Assembly (NCBI GenBank): GCA_030684415.1
Contig: JAUXNL010000351.1
Coordinates: 1-7,839 of the forward strand
DNA length: 7,839 bases
Direction: 5' to 3'
Source of the DNA: Moraxellaceae bacterium
GTDB lineage: Bacteria > Pseudomonadota > Gammaproteobacteria > Pseudomonadales > Moraxellaceae
The translations under genes were made by a program, and so were the position numbers. The first letter of the stretch is position 1. Every line of letters begins with the position of its first letter. This document shows, in pieces, positions 1 through 6,377 of the stretch. The notes beneath the pieces were generated by a model. That model worked only from the letters and a program-made list of their open reading frames with translations. It had not been told where the DNA came from and did no database searches.

Positions 1-640
1 CGACCACGCCATCCAGAAAGTCGCGATCGTGAGACACCATGACGAGTGTGCCGGGATAGGCGCGCAGCCAATCCTCGAGCCAGAGAATGGCATCGAGATC
101 GAGATGGTTGGTGGGTTCGTCGAGCAGCAGCAGGTCCGAGCGGCACATCAGCGTCTGCGCCAGGTTGATACGCATACGCCAGCCGCCAGAAAAATCGGCC
201 ACGTTCTTTTGTTGCTCAGGCTCGGAAAAACCAAGCCCGGCGAGCAGCCGTGCTGCTCGTGAGCGCGCGGTGTAGCCGCCGATTTCCTCATAGCGCTGAT
301 AGAGGTTGGCGAGTTCTTCGTAGCGCTCCTCGCGCTCGGCATCGGCCAGATGGCCTTCGATCTGGCGCAGCTCGGCGTCGCCATCGAGCACATAGTCGAT
401 GGCGCTCTGCGTCAGTGCGGAAACTTCCTGCGCCATGTGCGCGACCGTCCACACGGCGGGACGATCAAGGCGGCCGGTATCCGGGGTGAGTTCGCCCAGC
501 AACAGGGAAAAGAACGTCGATTTGCCAGAGCCGTTGGCACCGGTCAGGCCGACTTTCCAGCCCGGGTGCAAAAGAAAGGAGGCGTCGCGATAGAGCTCGC
601 GGCCACTGCGCAGGACAGAGAGGGAGGAGGCGGTAATCAT
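1..640 (-). CDS. yheS: ABC-F family ATPase, YheS-like (N-terminal part, truncated by window edge)
   Basis: Reading the minus strand from ATG at 640 gives 213 residues that run off the left edge, so only the first of the two expected ABC domains is seen. Walker A is GANGSGKST at residues 34-42, the ABC-F signature SGGWRMR at 151-157, Walker B with DEPTNHLD at 170-181, and the switch histidine SHD at 203-205. There is no membrane segment. ABC-F proteins are soluble ATPases, and the studied members act on the ribosome during translation. The start and first 20 residues (MITASSLSVLRSG...) line up with E. coli YheS as I recall it, which supports this ATG although no good ribosome binding site precedes it. 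It lies downstream of the AlgP-like gene on the same strand, with a terminator between them. The family is secure; assignment to YheS rather than Uup or EttA rests on remembered similarity. Confidence 0.93.
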   Translation of the reverse strand, partial: MITASSLSVLRSGRELYRDASFLLHPGWKVGLTGANGSGKSTFFSLLLGELTPDTGRLDRPAVWTVAHMAQEVSALTQSAIDYVLDGDAELRQIEGHLADAEREERYEELANLYQRYEEIGGYTARSRAARLLAGLGFSEPEQQKNVADFSGGWRMRINLAQTLMCRSDLLLLDEPTNHLDLDAILWLEDWLRAYPGTLVMVSHDRDFLDGVV

Positions 641-691
641 GGGCGCGGAGTCTACCGGTTCGCGGCAGCATGGGGTATGCGTGTGGTGGGC

Positions 692-720
692 AAAAAAAAA
701 CGGACCCGAAGGTCCGTTTT
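692..720 (-). terminator. Rho-independent terminator of the AlgP-like gene, UUCG tetraloop
   Basis: Arms at 697-706 and 711-720 pair perfectly over 10 bp around a 4-base loop. On the minus strand the loop reads TTCG closed by a C-G pair, the exceptionally stable cUUCGg tetraloop, and it is followed by nine T residues (700 down to 692). It starts 16 bases after the stop of the AlgP-like gene. On the plus strand the trailing T-run is only four bases, so it should work mainly on the minus strand. It separates the AlgP-like gene from the ABC-F gene, which therefore needs its own promoter or readthrough. Confidence 0.92.
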
Positions 721-735
721 CTGTCGCCAGCCGGT

Positions 736-1527
736 TTATTCGGTGGGCGGGGTCAGCACGGCACGATCGGCGGCGGGGGCAGCGGCCGGTGCTGCTTTTT
801 TGGCGGGTGCTTTGGCCGCAGCGGGCTTGTCCAGCGTCTTGAGCTTTACGGTCTTGGGAGCCGGCTTGGCCGCGGGGGCCTTGGCGACAGGCTTCGGTGC
901 GGCAGGCTTGGCCGCAGGAGCCTTGGGCGCGGCAGCAGGTTTGGCGGCTGGCTTTGCAGCAGGCTTGGGCGCTGCTTTAGCGGCGGGTTTTGCCGGAGCG
1001 GGCTTGGCAGCAGGGGCTTTGGCGGCGACTGCTTTCGGTGCGGCGGGCTTGGCGGCAGGTTTTGCCACAGCAGGTTTGGCGGCGGCCTTGGGCGCAGCTG
1101 CTTTCTTGGGGGTGCTGCCCTTGATCTTGTTCGTGACATAGGCACGCAGCTCACTCTTCTGCTGCAGTGTCTGGATGGCCTTGCGCGCCTGCTCGTAGTC
1201 TTTGCGGGCGGCGCCGAGAGCGGTCTTGGCTTCGGTTTGCGCCTGCTGGGCACGTTCTTTCACGATCTTGATGGTGTCTTTGTCAGCCTTGGCAATCTGC
1301 TGTTCCAGACGCTTTTGCAGATCCTTGTAGTTGGCCTCGGCTTTTTCGACCAGTTTACGGGCGGCATCGATGTACTTTTCGGATTCCTTCTGGGCCTTTT
1401 CCACGACCTTCTGGAAATGATCTTGCAGTTCGCTCACTTGTTTCTCCAGATCCGTCTTGAGTTTGTCTACCGCGGCAGCGGCAGGTTTTGCAGCAGATTT
1501 CACGGCCTTCTTGTTCACGGCAGACAT
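736..1527 (-). CDS. algP: AlgP-like histone-H1-like protein (coiled coil plus Lys/Pro/Ala tail)
   Basis: 263 residues from ATG at 1527, with GAGGA at 1534-1538 as ribosome binding site. Residues 18-128 are rich in Lys, Glu, Gln and Ala with long heptad-like stretches and should form a charged helical coiled coil. A short YVTNKIKGS segment at 130-138 leads into a tail (139-263) made almost only of Ala, Lys and Pro, with many KPAA, KPAAK and APKA units and no acidic residue until near its end. This layout matches Pseudomonas AlgP (AlgR3), a histone-H1-like protein reported to bind DNA and to affect alginate gene expression. The tail here is shorter than the long KPAA array I recall for AlgP. 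Position supports the call: the ABC-F gene is on one side, the FKBP gene divergent on the other, and rsd/algQ just beyond. The N-terminal half also resembles phasins in length and helical character, so a phasin-like role is an alternative. Nucleic acid binding is inferred from composition. Confidence 0.78.
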   Translation of the reverse strand: MSAVNKKAVKSAAKPAAAAVDKLKTDLEKQVSELQDHFQKVVEKAQKESEKYIDAARKLVEKAEANYKDLQKRLEQQIAKADKDTIKIVKERAQQAQTEAKTALGAARKDYEQARKAIQTLQQKSELRAYVTNKIKGSTPKKAAAPKAAAKPAVAKPAAKPAAPKAVAAKAPAAKPAPAKPAAKAAPKPAAKPAAKPAAAPKAPAAKPAAPKPVAKAPAAKPAPKTVKLKTLDKPAAAKAPAKKAAPAAAPAADRAVLTPPTE

Positions 1528-1775
1528 GGCACATCCTCATATGGTTGTTGCTGGGTGAAAAATAAACGATGTATGCGTGAAAAGCGAGCGGGAGTCGCGA
1601 ACAGGGTGTGATCTTCGTCAGTTTTCCAGACACTGCGATGCCCGGCGGGAAAAGGAGTTGCCGGACACACAGAGTGGCAACCCAAATGCATAGCCAACTC
1701 ACTCCCGGCACCAGTATGCTCGCGTGGTTTTCCTGCCCGGGCGGGCGGGATCATGACAATAAAAACGGAGCAAGC
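1528..1775. promoter_or_regulatory. Divergent intergenic region between the AlgP-like and FKBP genes
   Basis: These 248 bases must hold the promoters for both flanking genes, which point away from each other. I found no convincing -35/-10 pair. The best plus-strand -10 candidate is TATGCT at 1715-1720 but it lacks a good -35. On the minus strand an AT-rich stretch at 1553-1570 is the likely -10 region for the AlgP-like gene. A GC-rich palindrome (GCCCGGGC, about 1736-1743) lies just upstream of the FKBP ribosome binding site GGAG (1767-1770). No ORF here looks real. Confidence 0.4.
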
Positions 1776-2534
1776 ATGAAACGTATCCTGATGGTGGCCC
1801 TTGTGATGGCCTCCTTCCCGGCGCTGGCGTCAGACAAAAAAGCGGCAACGGCCGGCGCGTCGATGCCGCTTACCAACGAAGCCGACAAGGCCGCTTACAG
1901 CATTGGCTTCCTGAGTGGCAAGGCCAATCAGCAAAACATACAGGATCTGAATGTTGAGGCCTATGTGGTCGGTTTTCGTGACGCCTTCGCCAACAAAGAG
2001 CCACGCCTGACGGAAGAGCAGATGCGCACCACGCTCGATGCTTTCAAGCAACGGCTGATGGGAGAGGCCATGGAGCGGGCGGCAAAAATTGCCAATGCCA
2101 ACAAGGCAGCCGCAGCGGCCTATCTTGCGCAGAATGCCAAGAAGTCTGGCGTAGTCACCACCCCGAGCGGTCTGCAGTATGAAGTGATCGTGCCGGGAAC
2201 GGGTACCAAGCCCAAGCCTTCGGACAAGATTCGTGCGCATTATCACGGCACCATGATCGACGGCACTGTTTTTGACAGTTCGGTACAACGGGGCGAGCCG
2301 GCCGAGTTTCTGCTGGATCAGGTCATTCCCGGCTGGACGGAAGGCTTGCAGTTGATGGGCGCCGGAGCCAAATACCGCCTCACGCTGCCGCCTGAACTGG
2401 CCTATGGCGAAGCCGGTGCTGGCCCTATCGAGCCTAACACGGTGCTGATTTTCGAAGTCGAGTTGCTGAGCGTCGAGAAGCCGGCGTCGGCCAAGTCAGT
2501 AGACAAACCTGCAGACAAGCCGAAGAAAAAGTAA
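1776..2534 (+). CDS. FKBP-type peptidyl-prolyl cis-trans isomerase, FkpA/Mip-like, secreted
   Basis: 252 residues. The start at 1776 is chosen because GGAG sits five bases upstream and a clean signal peptide follows, MKRILMVALVMASFPALA, with likely cleavage after residue 18; a longer open frame from 1608 has neither. Residues about 30-125 are helical and match the N-terminal dimerisation domain of Mip/FkpA proteins. Residues 126-233 are the FKBP catalytic domain: HYHG at 155-158, DGTVFDSS at 162-169, VIPGWTEG at 183-190, PPELAYGEAG at 205-214 and VLIFEVELL at 223-231. The usual pocket residues Tyr156, Phe166, Asp167, Phe178, Val183, Ile184, Trp187, Tyr210 and Phe226 are all present, so it should be active on proline bonds in the periplasm. 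The tail (235-252) is Lys/Pro/Ala-rich, as in E. coli FkpA. Similarity is closest to FkpA, but orthology is not proven, so no symbol is given. Confidence 0.95.
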   Translation: MKRILMVALVMASFPALASDKKAATAGASMPLTNEADKAAYSIGFLSGKANQQNIQDLNVEAYVVGFRDAFANKEPRLTEEQMRTTLDAFKQRLMGEAMERAAKIANANKAAAAAYLAQNAKKSGVVTTPSGLQYEVIVPGTGTKPKPSDKIRAHYHGTMIDGTVFDSSVQRGEPAEFLLDQVIPGWTEGLQLMGAGAKYRLTLPPELAYGEAGAGPIEPNTVLIFEVELLSVEKPASAKSVDKPADKPKKK

Positions 2535-2549
2535 GCTCTGTCAGCACAT

Positions 2550-2579
2550 AAAAAAACCGGCCTTTCTGCCGGTTTTTTT
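2550..2579. terminator. Bidirectional terminator between convergent FKBP and rsd genes
   Basis: Arms 2550-2561 and 2568-2579 form a perfect 12-bp inverted repeat: CCGGC/GCCGG core flanked by seven A on the left and seven T on the right, with a 6-base loop. Both strands therefore end in a GC stem followed by a T-run. It begins 15 bases after the FKBP stop and lies 48 bases past the rsd stop, so it can end both transcripts. Confidence 0.93.
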
Positions 2580-2627
2580 ATGCCTTGCAGCAGCACTTCA
2601 GGGGATGGCGTCTTTTGGATGGCGCAC

Positions 2628-3098
2628 TCAGGCCGTGGCGGGCGTCGGGTTGTGCAGCAGCGCGATCATCCGGTCTTCCAGTTCGAAGCGGTTTTCCAGC
2701 ACCAGACCCAGCTCGGTCAGCTCGTGTGGCAGGTTGGCCAGCACATTCTCGTCGGTAGGGTCTTCGTAGAAATCATTAAAGCGGATGATGGCATCCAGAG
2801 TGGGCTGCAGGCGCTGGAACAGGCGTTGCCCTTCGGCCAGATGACGGTTGCCGTGAGCCTCCGCTTCGGCCAAGAGCTCGTCATAAATCTCGAAGTGGCC
2901 GGCTGAGGCGTAATCCATGAGCACTTCGCAGAATGCCTGGATGCGGTCGGGCAGCGGTGTCGGGTCGATGGCGCGGCGCTGGCTGTCGTTGAGCGCGACC
3001 ATGAGCACTATCAGCGATTGGCGCTCATCCAGCCAGCGCCGGACCAGCGCTTCGACACGGTTGTGCAAGTCGGCGGGGGCGACAGACGGGTTGAGCAT
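2628..3098 (-). CDS. rsd: Rsd/AlgQ family anti-sigma-70 regulator
   Basis: 156 residues, against 158 for E. coli Rsd. ATG at 3098 follows a strong AAGGAG site about seven bases upstream; a longer open frame from 3284 overlaps dsbB and is not credible. The protein is helical and acidic. Family marks are RWLDER at 21-26, DYASAGHFEIYDELL at 62-76 and RFELEDRMI at 137-145, which line up with the DYLSAGHF and RFxLED segments of Rsd and AlgQ. Rsd binds region 4 of the housekeeping sigma-70 factor and so shifts RNA polymerase towards alternative sigma factors as growth slows. AlgQ is the Pseudomonas member, known for effects on alginate and siderophore genes. It converges on the FKBP gene and lies 85 bases downstream of dsbB on the same strand, an order I recall from P. 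aeruginosa algQ-dsbH. The family is secure; the physiological output in this organism is inferred. Confidence 0.93.
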   Translation of the reverse strand: MLNPSVAPADLHNRVEALVRRWLDERQSLIVLMVALNDSQRRAIDPTPLPDRIQAFCEVLMDYASAGHFEIYDELLAEAEAHGNRHLAEGQRLFQRLQPTLDAIIRFNDFYEDPTDENVLANLPHELTELGLVLENRFELEDRMIALLHNPTPATA

Positions 3099-3135
3099 GA
3101 TGCATCTCCTTAGGCCTTGAGTGCCCGGGGAGATG

Positions 3136-3164
3136 AGCCTATGCCCGTCCGCGCATGACGGCAA
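3136..3164 (-). promoter_or_regulatory. Candidate sigma-70 promoter for rsd
   Basis: On the minus strand TTGCCG (3164-3159) is followed after exactly 17 bases by TAGGCT (3141-3136), placing a start site about 30 bases before the rsd ATG. The -35 matches four of six consensus bases and the -10 three of six. The spacing is ideal but the matches are weak, and rsd could also be read through from dsbB. Confidence 0.33.
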
Positions 3165-3183
3165 GTGCGCGCGAGGTGAGTGT

Positions 3184-3678
3184 TCAGTCGCGGCGGAGCA
3201 ATTGCCAGACGGCGACAGCGGCCAGCACGACAAACACCACCAGCGTCCAGCCGGGCAAGGTAATGCCCAGGAAGGCGGCATCAATCTCGGCGCATTCGCC
3301 AGAGCCGTGGAAAACCTTGTTGATCACTTCTTGCAGCGGGAAAGTGTCCATCCAGTAGTCCAGGCCAGGCCCGCAGGACGGCACCTGATCGGGCGGCAGG
3401 TTCTGCAGCCAGACATGGCGGCCGGCAACGGTAATGCCACCAACAGTGGCCAGCAGAGTCAGGCCTGCGTAGACGCGTCGTGCAATACCCGTGGGGCCGT
3501 GCAGGAACGCCACCAGCGTAATGGCGCCGGTGGCCATCATGGCAACGCGCTGGAAAATGCACAGCGGGCAAGGTTCAAGGTGCATGTAGTGCTGTAGCCA
3601 GAGGGCAAACAGCATGGCGGTAACGGTGGCGAGAAACAGGCCGAGATTGGTCAGGCGCGGTGAGGGAACAAAAGGCAT
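3184..3678 (-). CDS. dsbB: Disulfide bond formation protein DsbB
   Basis: 164 residues from ATG at 3678, preceded by GGAG six bases upstream. DsbB is an inner-membrane protein that reoxidises periplasmic DsbA and passes the electrons to quinone. Four hydrophobic segments are seen at about 11-30, 46-62, 68-86 and 143-160. All four essential cysteines are present: Cys37 and Cys40 in CPLC in the first periplasmic loop, and Cys102 and Cys129 in the second (SCGPGLDYWM ... GSGECAE). Arg44, just after CPLC, matches the quinone-site arginine (Arg48) of E. coli DsbB. The GRHVWLQ segment at 86-92 resembles the Pseudomonas forms. The gene runs in the same direction as rsd, 85 bases upstream of it, so the two may share a transcript. 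A weak promoter-like pair (TTGTGC, 18 bases, TAGCCT; 3732-3703) lies just before it. Confidence 0.96.
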   Translation of the reverse strand: MPFVPSPRLTNLGLFLATVTAMLFALWLQHYMHLEPCPLCIFQRVAMMATGAITLVAFLHGPTGIARRVYAGLTLLATVGGITVAGRHVWLQNLPPDQVPSCGPGLDYWMDTFPLQEVINKVFHGSGECAEIDAAFLGITLPGWTLVVFVVLAAVAVWQLLRRD

Positions 3679-3976
3679 GGCGAGCTCCGGTGCAGTGCCG
3701 GCAGGCTAGACGAGGCCGCCCGCCGGGCACAAGAGAGGTTTCTGTAATTCAGGGCCGGTGAGCCAGCGTCGGCCGCTCTGCGGGAGGCTGCTTTTGCCGC
3801 TGGTAGGAACGGCTGTTGCTGGCTTTTTCACGACGCCTGAGAGTCTGCTTGAACGAGCGCAAACGTCATCGCTGGCCGTTTGCATCCCGTGCTTGCCCTG
3901 TCGTTCGGCAGAGCAGGCCCAAGTGTAATGAAGGACTCAGGATTCGTTTCTCGGCGGGCTGTGCCAGACGCTGCGC
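3679..3976. other. Intergenic gap between dsbB and gshA, no gene seen
   Basis: These 298 bases contain the upstream region of dsbB and the downstream region of gshA, both on the minus strand. I see no credible ORF, RNA gene or clear terminator hairpin with a T-run behind gshA. The plus-strand open frame starting at 3816 runs into antisense gshA and has the composition of a shadow frame. Confidence 0.6.
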
Positions 3977-5539
3977 TCAGTCGCGGAACCAGGCGGTAAG
4001 AAAGTCATCGAAACTCTGCGTGTCTGCCGCTTCGATATCGGCCTGTGCCGCATGTGATGTCGAGGTGGCCGCCGCAAACTCGGCGGCGCGCGCGCCTTCC
4101 AATGGCCGTTGCCGGAACCACTCGGCATGCTCGGCGGCGGTTTTGCGGCCGAATTCGAAAAAAGAGCAGTCGTTGTCGTCGAGCTCGCGTAGCAGGGTGG
4201 CCGAGTACGTCAGCGCCGGGTCGTCCAGCTTGAGTGCTTCGCGCCCGATGGCGAGTGAGTAGTCCTGCGTGCCGTGTGCGGTGTCGAGCAGCGGCGCCAC
4301 CGCGGCCAGTTCCGTGAGCAGCTTGCTGGCAAGATCGCGGAAGCGGCCGCGTTCGCCGCAAAAGCGCAGCTCAAGCTCGGGGTCGCGTCCGCGTTCGACC
4401 ATTTCCTGCTGGTTCTTCGGCAGGCAGCCGTATTCGCTGTCTGCGAACGGGGGCGCGTCGCGCAGCAGGCAGTGCAGGGCAAACACTTCCAGAAAGTGGG
4501 CGCTGGTACTGTCGATGCCGATGGGGTGGAACGGATTGAGATCGACGCAGCGCAGTTCGACATATTCGACGCCGCGTTTCGACAGCGCCGTGGTCGGGCG
4601 TTCGTTGCGTTCCGTGGTGCGCTTGGGCCGGATAAGGCCGTAATACTCGTTTTCGATTTGCAGCAGATGGGTGTTGATCTGCTGATACTCACCGCTGGCA
4701 TCACGCAGGCCGATGGCCTCGAAGGGGGCGCAGGGCGTGCGGATGGCGTGGTCGAGATCGCGCACATAATCGGCAATGCCGTTGTAGGAAACGCGCAGCT
4801 CGGACTGTACGGAATTCTGATAGCCGAGCGAACTCATGCGTAGCGAGGTGGCATCGGGAAGGAACAGCGTGCCGTTTTGCCGGCTTTGCAGGCGGTGCTC
4901 ACGGCCACGCAGGAACGAGGCGCAGACCGCTGGGCTTGCGCCGAGCAAGTAAAGCAGCAGCCAGCTCTGACGCTGGAAGTTGCGCACCAGGCCGAAATAT
5001 TTTGCCGAACGGAAATCGGTCAGGCTGTCGCGGTTGCCGGTTTGTTCCTGCCAGGTTTGCCAGAAGCTGTCCGGGAACGATAGGTTGTAATGGATGCCGG
5101 CAATGGTCTGCATCTTGCGGCCATAGCGCACGCCGAGGCCCCGGCGGTAGAGCGTTTTCATGCGGCCGATATTCGAGCGTCCATACTGCGCCAGCGGGAT
5201 GTCGGCATCCTCGCCCAGCAAGCAGGGCATGGAGTTGACCCACAACTGCTCGTCCCCCATTTCGGCGTAGACGTGACGGTGGATGTCGTCGAGAAAGCCC
5301 AGCGTTTCGGCAATCGAATGGGTGGCTGGCGTGATCAGCTCAATCAGTGCTTCGGAGTAGTCGGTGGTGATCCAGGGGTGGGTCAGGGCCGAGCCGAAAC
5401 CGGCGTGATGCGGGGTCTGTGCCAGACGGCCATCGGCCTGTACGCGCAGCGATTCCTTTTCAAGACCGCGGCGCATGCCTTGCAGCACGGGCGTCCGTTG
5501 GCTCAGCCACTCGATTTCACGGGCAAGTACGGCATCCAC
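3977..5539 (-). CDS. gshA: Glutamate-cysteine ligase (gamma-glutamylcysteine synthetase), type 1
   Basis: Cytoplasmic ATP-dependent enzyme that joins glutamate and cysteine, the first and rate-limiting step of glutathione synthesis. Starting at the GTG at 5539 gives 520 residues, against 518 in E. coli. This start is chosen because AGGAG (5548-5552) lies eight bases upstream and the N-terminus then lines up with E. coli GshA. The frame is open to a GTG at 5578, which adds 13 unconserved residues. Conserved segments include RGLEKESLRV at 24-33, SALTHPWITTDYSEALIE at 50-67, MPCLLGEDADIPLAQYG, the GRMKTLYRRGL region, MQTIAGIHYNLSFP, the RPKR segment and VEYVELRCVDLNPFHPIGID, all typical of the proteobacterial type 1 enzyme. 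The thioesterase gene lies 126 bases upstream on the same strand. gshB is not in the window. Confidence 0.96.
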   Translation of the reverse strand: MDAVLAREIEWLSQRTPVLQGMRRGLEKESLRVQADGRLAQTPHHAGFGSALTHPWITTDYSEALIELITPATHSIAETLGFLDDIHRHVYAEMGDEQLWVNSMPCLLGEDADIPLAQYGRSNIGRMKTLYRRGLGVRYGRKMQTIAGIHYNLSFPDSFWQTWQEQTGNRDSLTDFRSAKYFGLVRNFQRQSWLLLYLLGASPAVCASFLRGREHRLQSRQNGTLFLPDATSLRMSSLGYQNSVQSELRVSYNGIADYVRDLDHAIRTPCAPFEAIGLRDASGEYQQINTHLLQIENEYYGLIRPKRTTERNERPTTALSKRGVEYVELRCVDLNPFHPIGIDSTSAHFLEVFALHCLLRDAPPFADSEYGCLPKNQQEMVERGRDPELELRFCGERGRFRDLASKLLTELAAVAPLLDTAHGTQDYSLAIGREALKLDDPALTYSATLLRELDDNDCSFFEFGRKTAAEHAEWFRQRPLEGARAAEFAAATSTSHAAQADIEAADTQSFDDFLTAWFRD

Positions 5540-5547
5540 GGATGAGG

Positions 5548-5552
5548 CTCCT
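5548..5552 (-). promoter_or_regulatory. Ribosome binding site that fixes the gshA start
   Basis: AGGAG on the minus strand, eight bases before the GTG at 5539-5537. No comparable site precedes the upstream GTG at 5578, so the shorter protein is favoured. Confidence 0.75.
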
Positions 5553-5665
5553 GAAGGCACACGAACGTGGCGTGACACCTTGCTGCAAAAGGTTGGAAGT
5601 GGCGATCGGTCGGGAATATGGGGGCGCTGGTGGAGGCTTGCAAGCGCCCGGCAGAGCGGCTTGGC

Positions 5666-6073
5666 TTAGCTGGCGTCCTGTTTCCAGATGGCGAAGGTGC
5701 CACTGGCCTTGGCGACCAGTTTGCCCCCTGTCAGGACTTCCGCATCCAGCACGGCCGTACGGCGGCCACGGTGTATCACTTTTGCCGTGCAGCGGATGAC
5801 GCCTTCGCGTACCGGACGGATGTAATTGGTCTTGGCCTCCAGCGTCGCCGCCAGCTCGTCAATCTCCAGCAAGGAGTAGATGGCGGCGCCCATGGCGCAG
5901 TCCACCAGCGCAAAGGCCGCGCCGCCATGAAAGCCTCCGACCACGTTTTGCAGATGGTCGGCCATGTCGATCTCGGCCACGCAGATGCCGTTGTCGACAC
6001 TGACATAGCGGATGCCGAGGTGGCGGCTGAAGCGCGAGCCTTCGTCACGCAGGATATGGGCCTTGTGTTTCAT
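5666..6073 (-). CDS. PaaI/YbgC-like hotdog-fold thioesterase
   Basis: 135 residues from ATG at 6073 (MKHKAHILRDEG), a usual size for a single hotdog domain. The frame is open back to 6397, but the upstream 108 residues are Pro/Gln-rich with no family resemblance, so the shorter start is taken; its ribosome binding site (CCGGA) is weak. The central helix carries the PaaI-type signature: HLQNVVGG at 40-47, HGG at 49-51 and LVDCAMGAA at 56-64, with Asn43, Gly46, His49 and Asp58 in the usual catalytic positions. LEAKTNYIRPVREG at 78-91 and the AxVxHRGRRTAVLDAEV strand at about 97-113 are also typical. Such enzymes hydrolyse acyl-CoA thioesters; the substrate cannot be read from the sequence. Placement next to gshA and near tex matches the hypothetical gene I recall between those genes in P. 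aeruginosa (PA5202). Confidence 0.88.
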   Translation of the reverse strand: MKHKAHILRDEGSRFSRHLGIRYVSVDNGICVAEIDMADHLQNVVGGFHGGAAFALVDCAMGAAIYSLLEIDELAATLEAKTNYIRPVREGVIRCTAKVIHRGRRTAVLDAEVLTGGKLVAKASGTFAIWKQDAS

Positions 6074-6197
6074 GGCGATGTCCGGAAGCGGCTGGGGCGG
6101 GAAGGGTAACAAATCCTGAACGACAGCGGCGCCGGGCTGCACTACCCTCTGCGCCGGTTGGGGCCCGGGAGGTTTTGCCGGTGGGGCGTGCCGCTTC

Positions 6198-6250
6198 GAG
6201 GCTCTGGTTTGAGCTTCTGGCTTGAAGCTTTTGGCTTGAGGGTCTGGGCT
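6198..6250. repeat. Degenerate tandem repeat, about four 13-base units
   Basis: Successive units begin at 6198, 6211, 6224 and 6238: GAGGCTCTGGTTT, GAGCTTCTGGCTT, GAAGCTTTTGGCTT and GAGGGTCTGGGCT. The consensus is about GAGCTTCTGGCTT; the third unit carries one extra base. The middle units also contain the inverted pair AGCTTC (6212-6217) and GAAGCT (6224-6229), which could form a small hairpin. Units differ at several positions, so this is an old or diverged array. Confidence 0.7.
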
Positions 6251-6305
6251 GACGGTAACCGTTTGCTGAAAATACCCTTCCGCACACATGCTGCCCTTCG
6301 GCAAG

Positions 6306-6338
6306 GCTCCGTCGGATCTCCGTGATACGCCGAGGAGC
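6306..6338. repeat. Imperfect hairpin in the gap upstream of the lipoprotein gene
   Basis: GCTCC (6306-6310) pairs with GGAGC (6334-6338), and after a bulged G, TCGG (6312-6315) pairs with CCGA (6330-6333). This gives nine base pairs around a 14-base loop. No T-run follows on either strand, so it does not look like a terminator. Confidence 0.5.
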
Positions 6339-6360
6339 GCCTTGTCGAGAGGCCTGACAG

Positions 6361-6377
6361 CGGGCTGAAAAAGCCCG
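6361..6377. repeat. Short GC hairpin in the same gap
   Basis: CGGGCT (6361-6366) pairs with AGCCCG (6372-6377) around a five-base loop. No T-run follows. Its role is unknown; it could be part of an untranslated leader. Confidence 0.45.

Noticed and set aside
846..1253. Minus-strand frame rich in Pro and Arg
   Set aside because: It is a shifted frame inside the AlgP-like gene, produced by the repeated AAGCCGGCA-type codons.
350..1611. Long plus-strand frames (350-1141, Ala/Gly-rich, and 670-1611, Gly/Leu-rich)
   Set aside because: They are antisense to the ABC-F and AlgP-like genes, and their low-complexity composition is the mirror of the Lys/Pro/Ala tail codons.
1608..1775. N-terminal extension of the FKBP protein from an ATG at 1608
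   Set aside because: It would bury the signal peptide 56 residues inside the protein, and the ribosome binding site sits at 1767-1770.
3099..3284. N-terminal extension of Rsd from 3284
   Set aside because: It overlaps the 3' end of dsbB, has no Rsd similarity, and a strong ribosome binding site precedes the ATG at 3098.
4210..4843. Overlapping frames on both strands inside gshA (minus 4210-4776, plus 4274-4843)
   Set aside because: gshA codes continuously here with conserved motifs; these are shadow frames common in GC-rich genes.
5090..5799. Plus-strand frames 5090-5545 and 5419-5799
   Set aside because: They are antisense to gshA and the thioesterase with no recognisable protein features.
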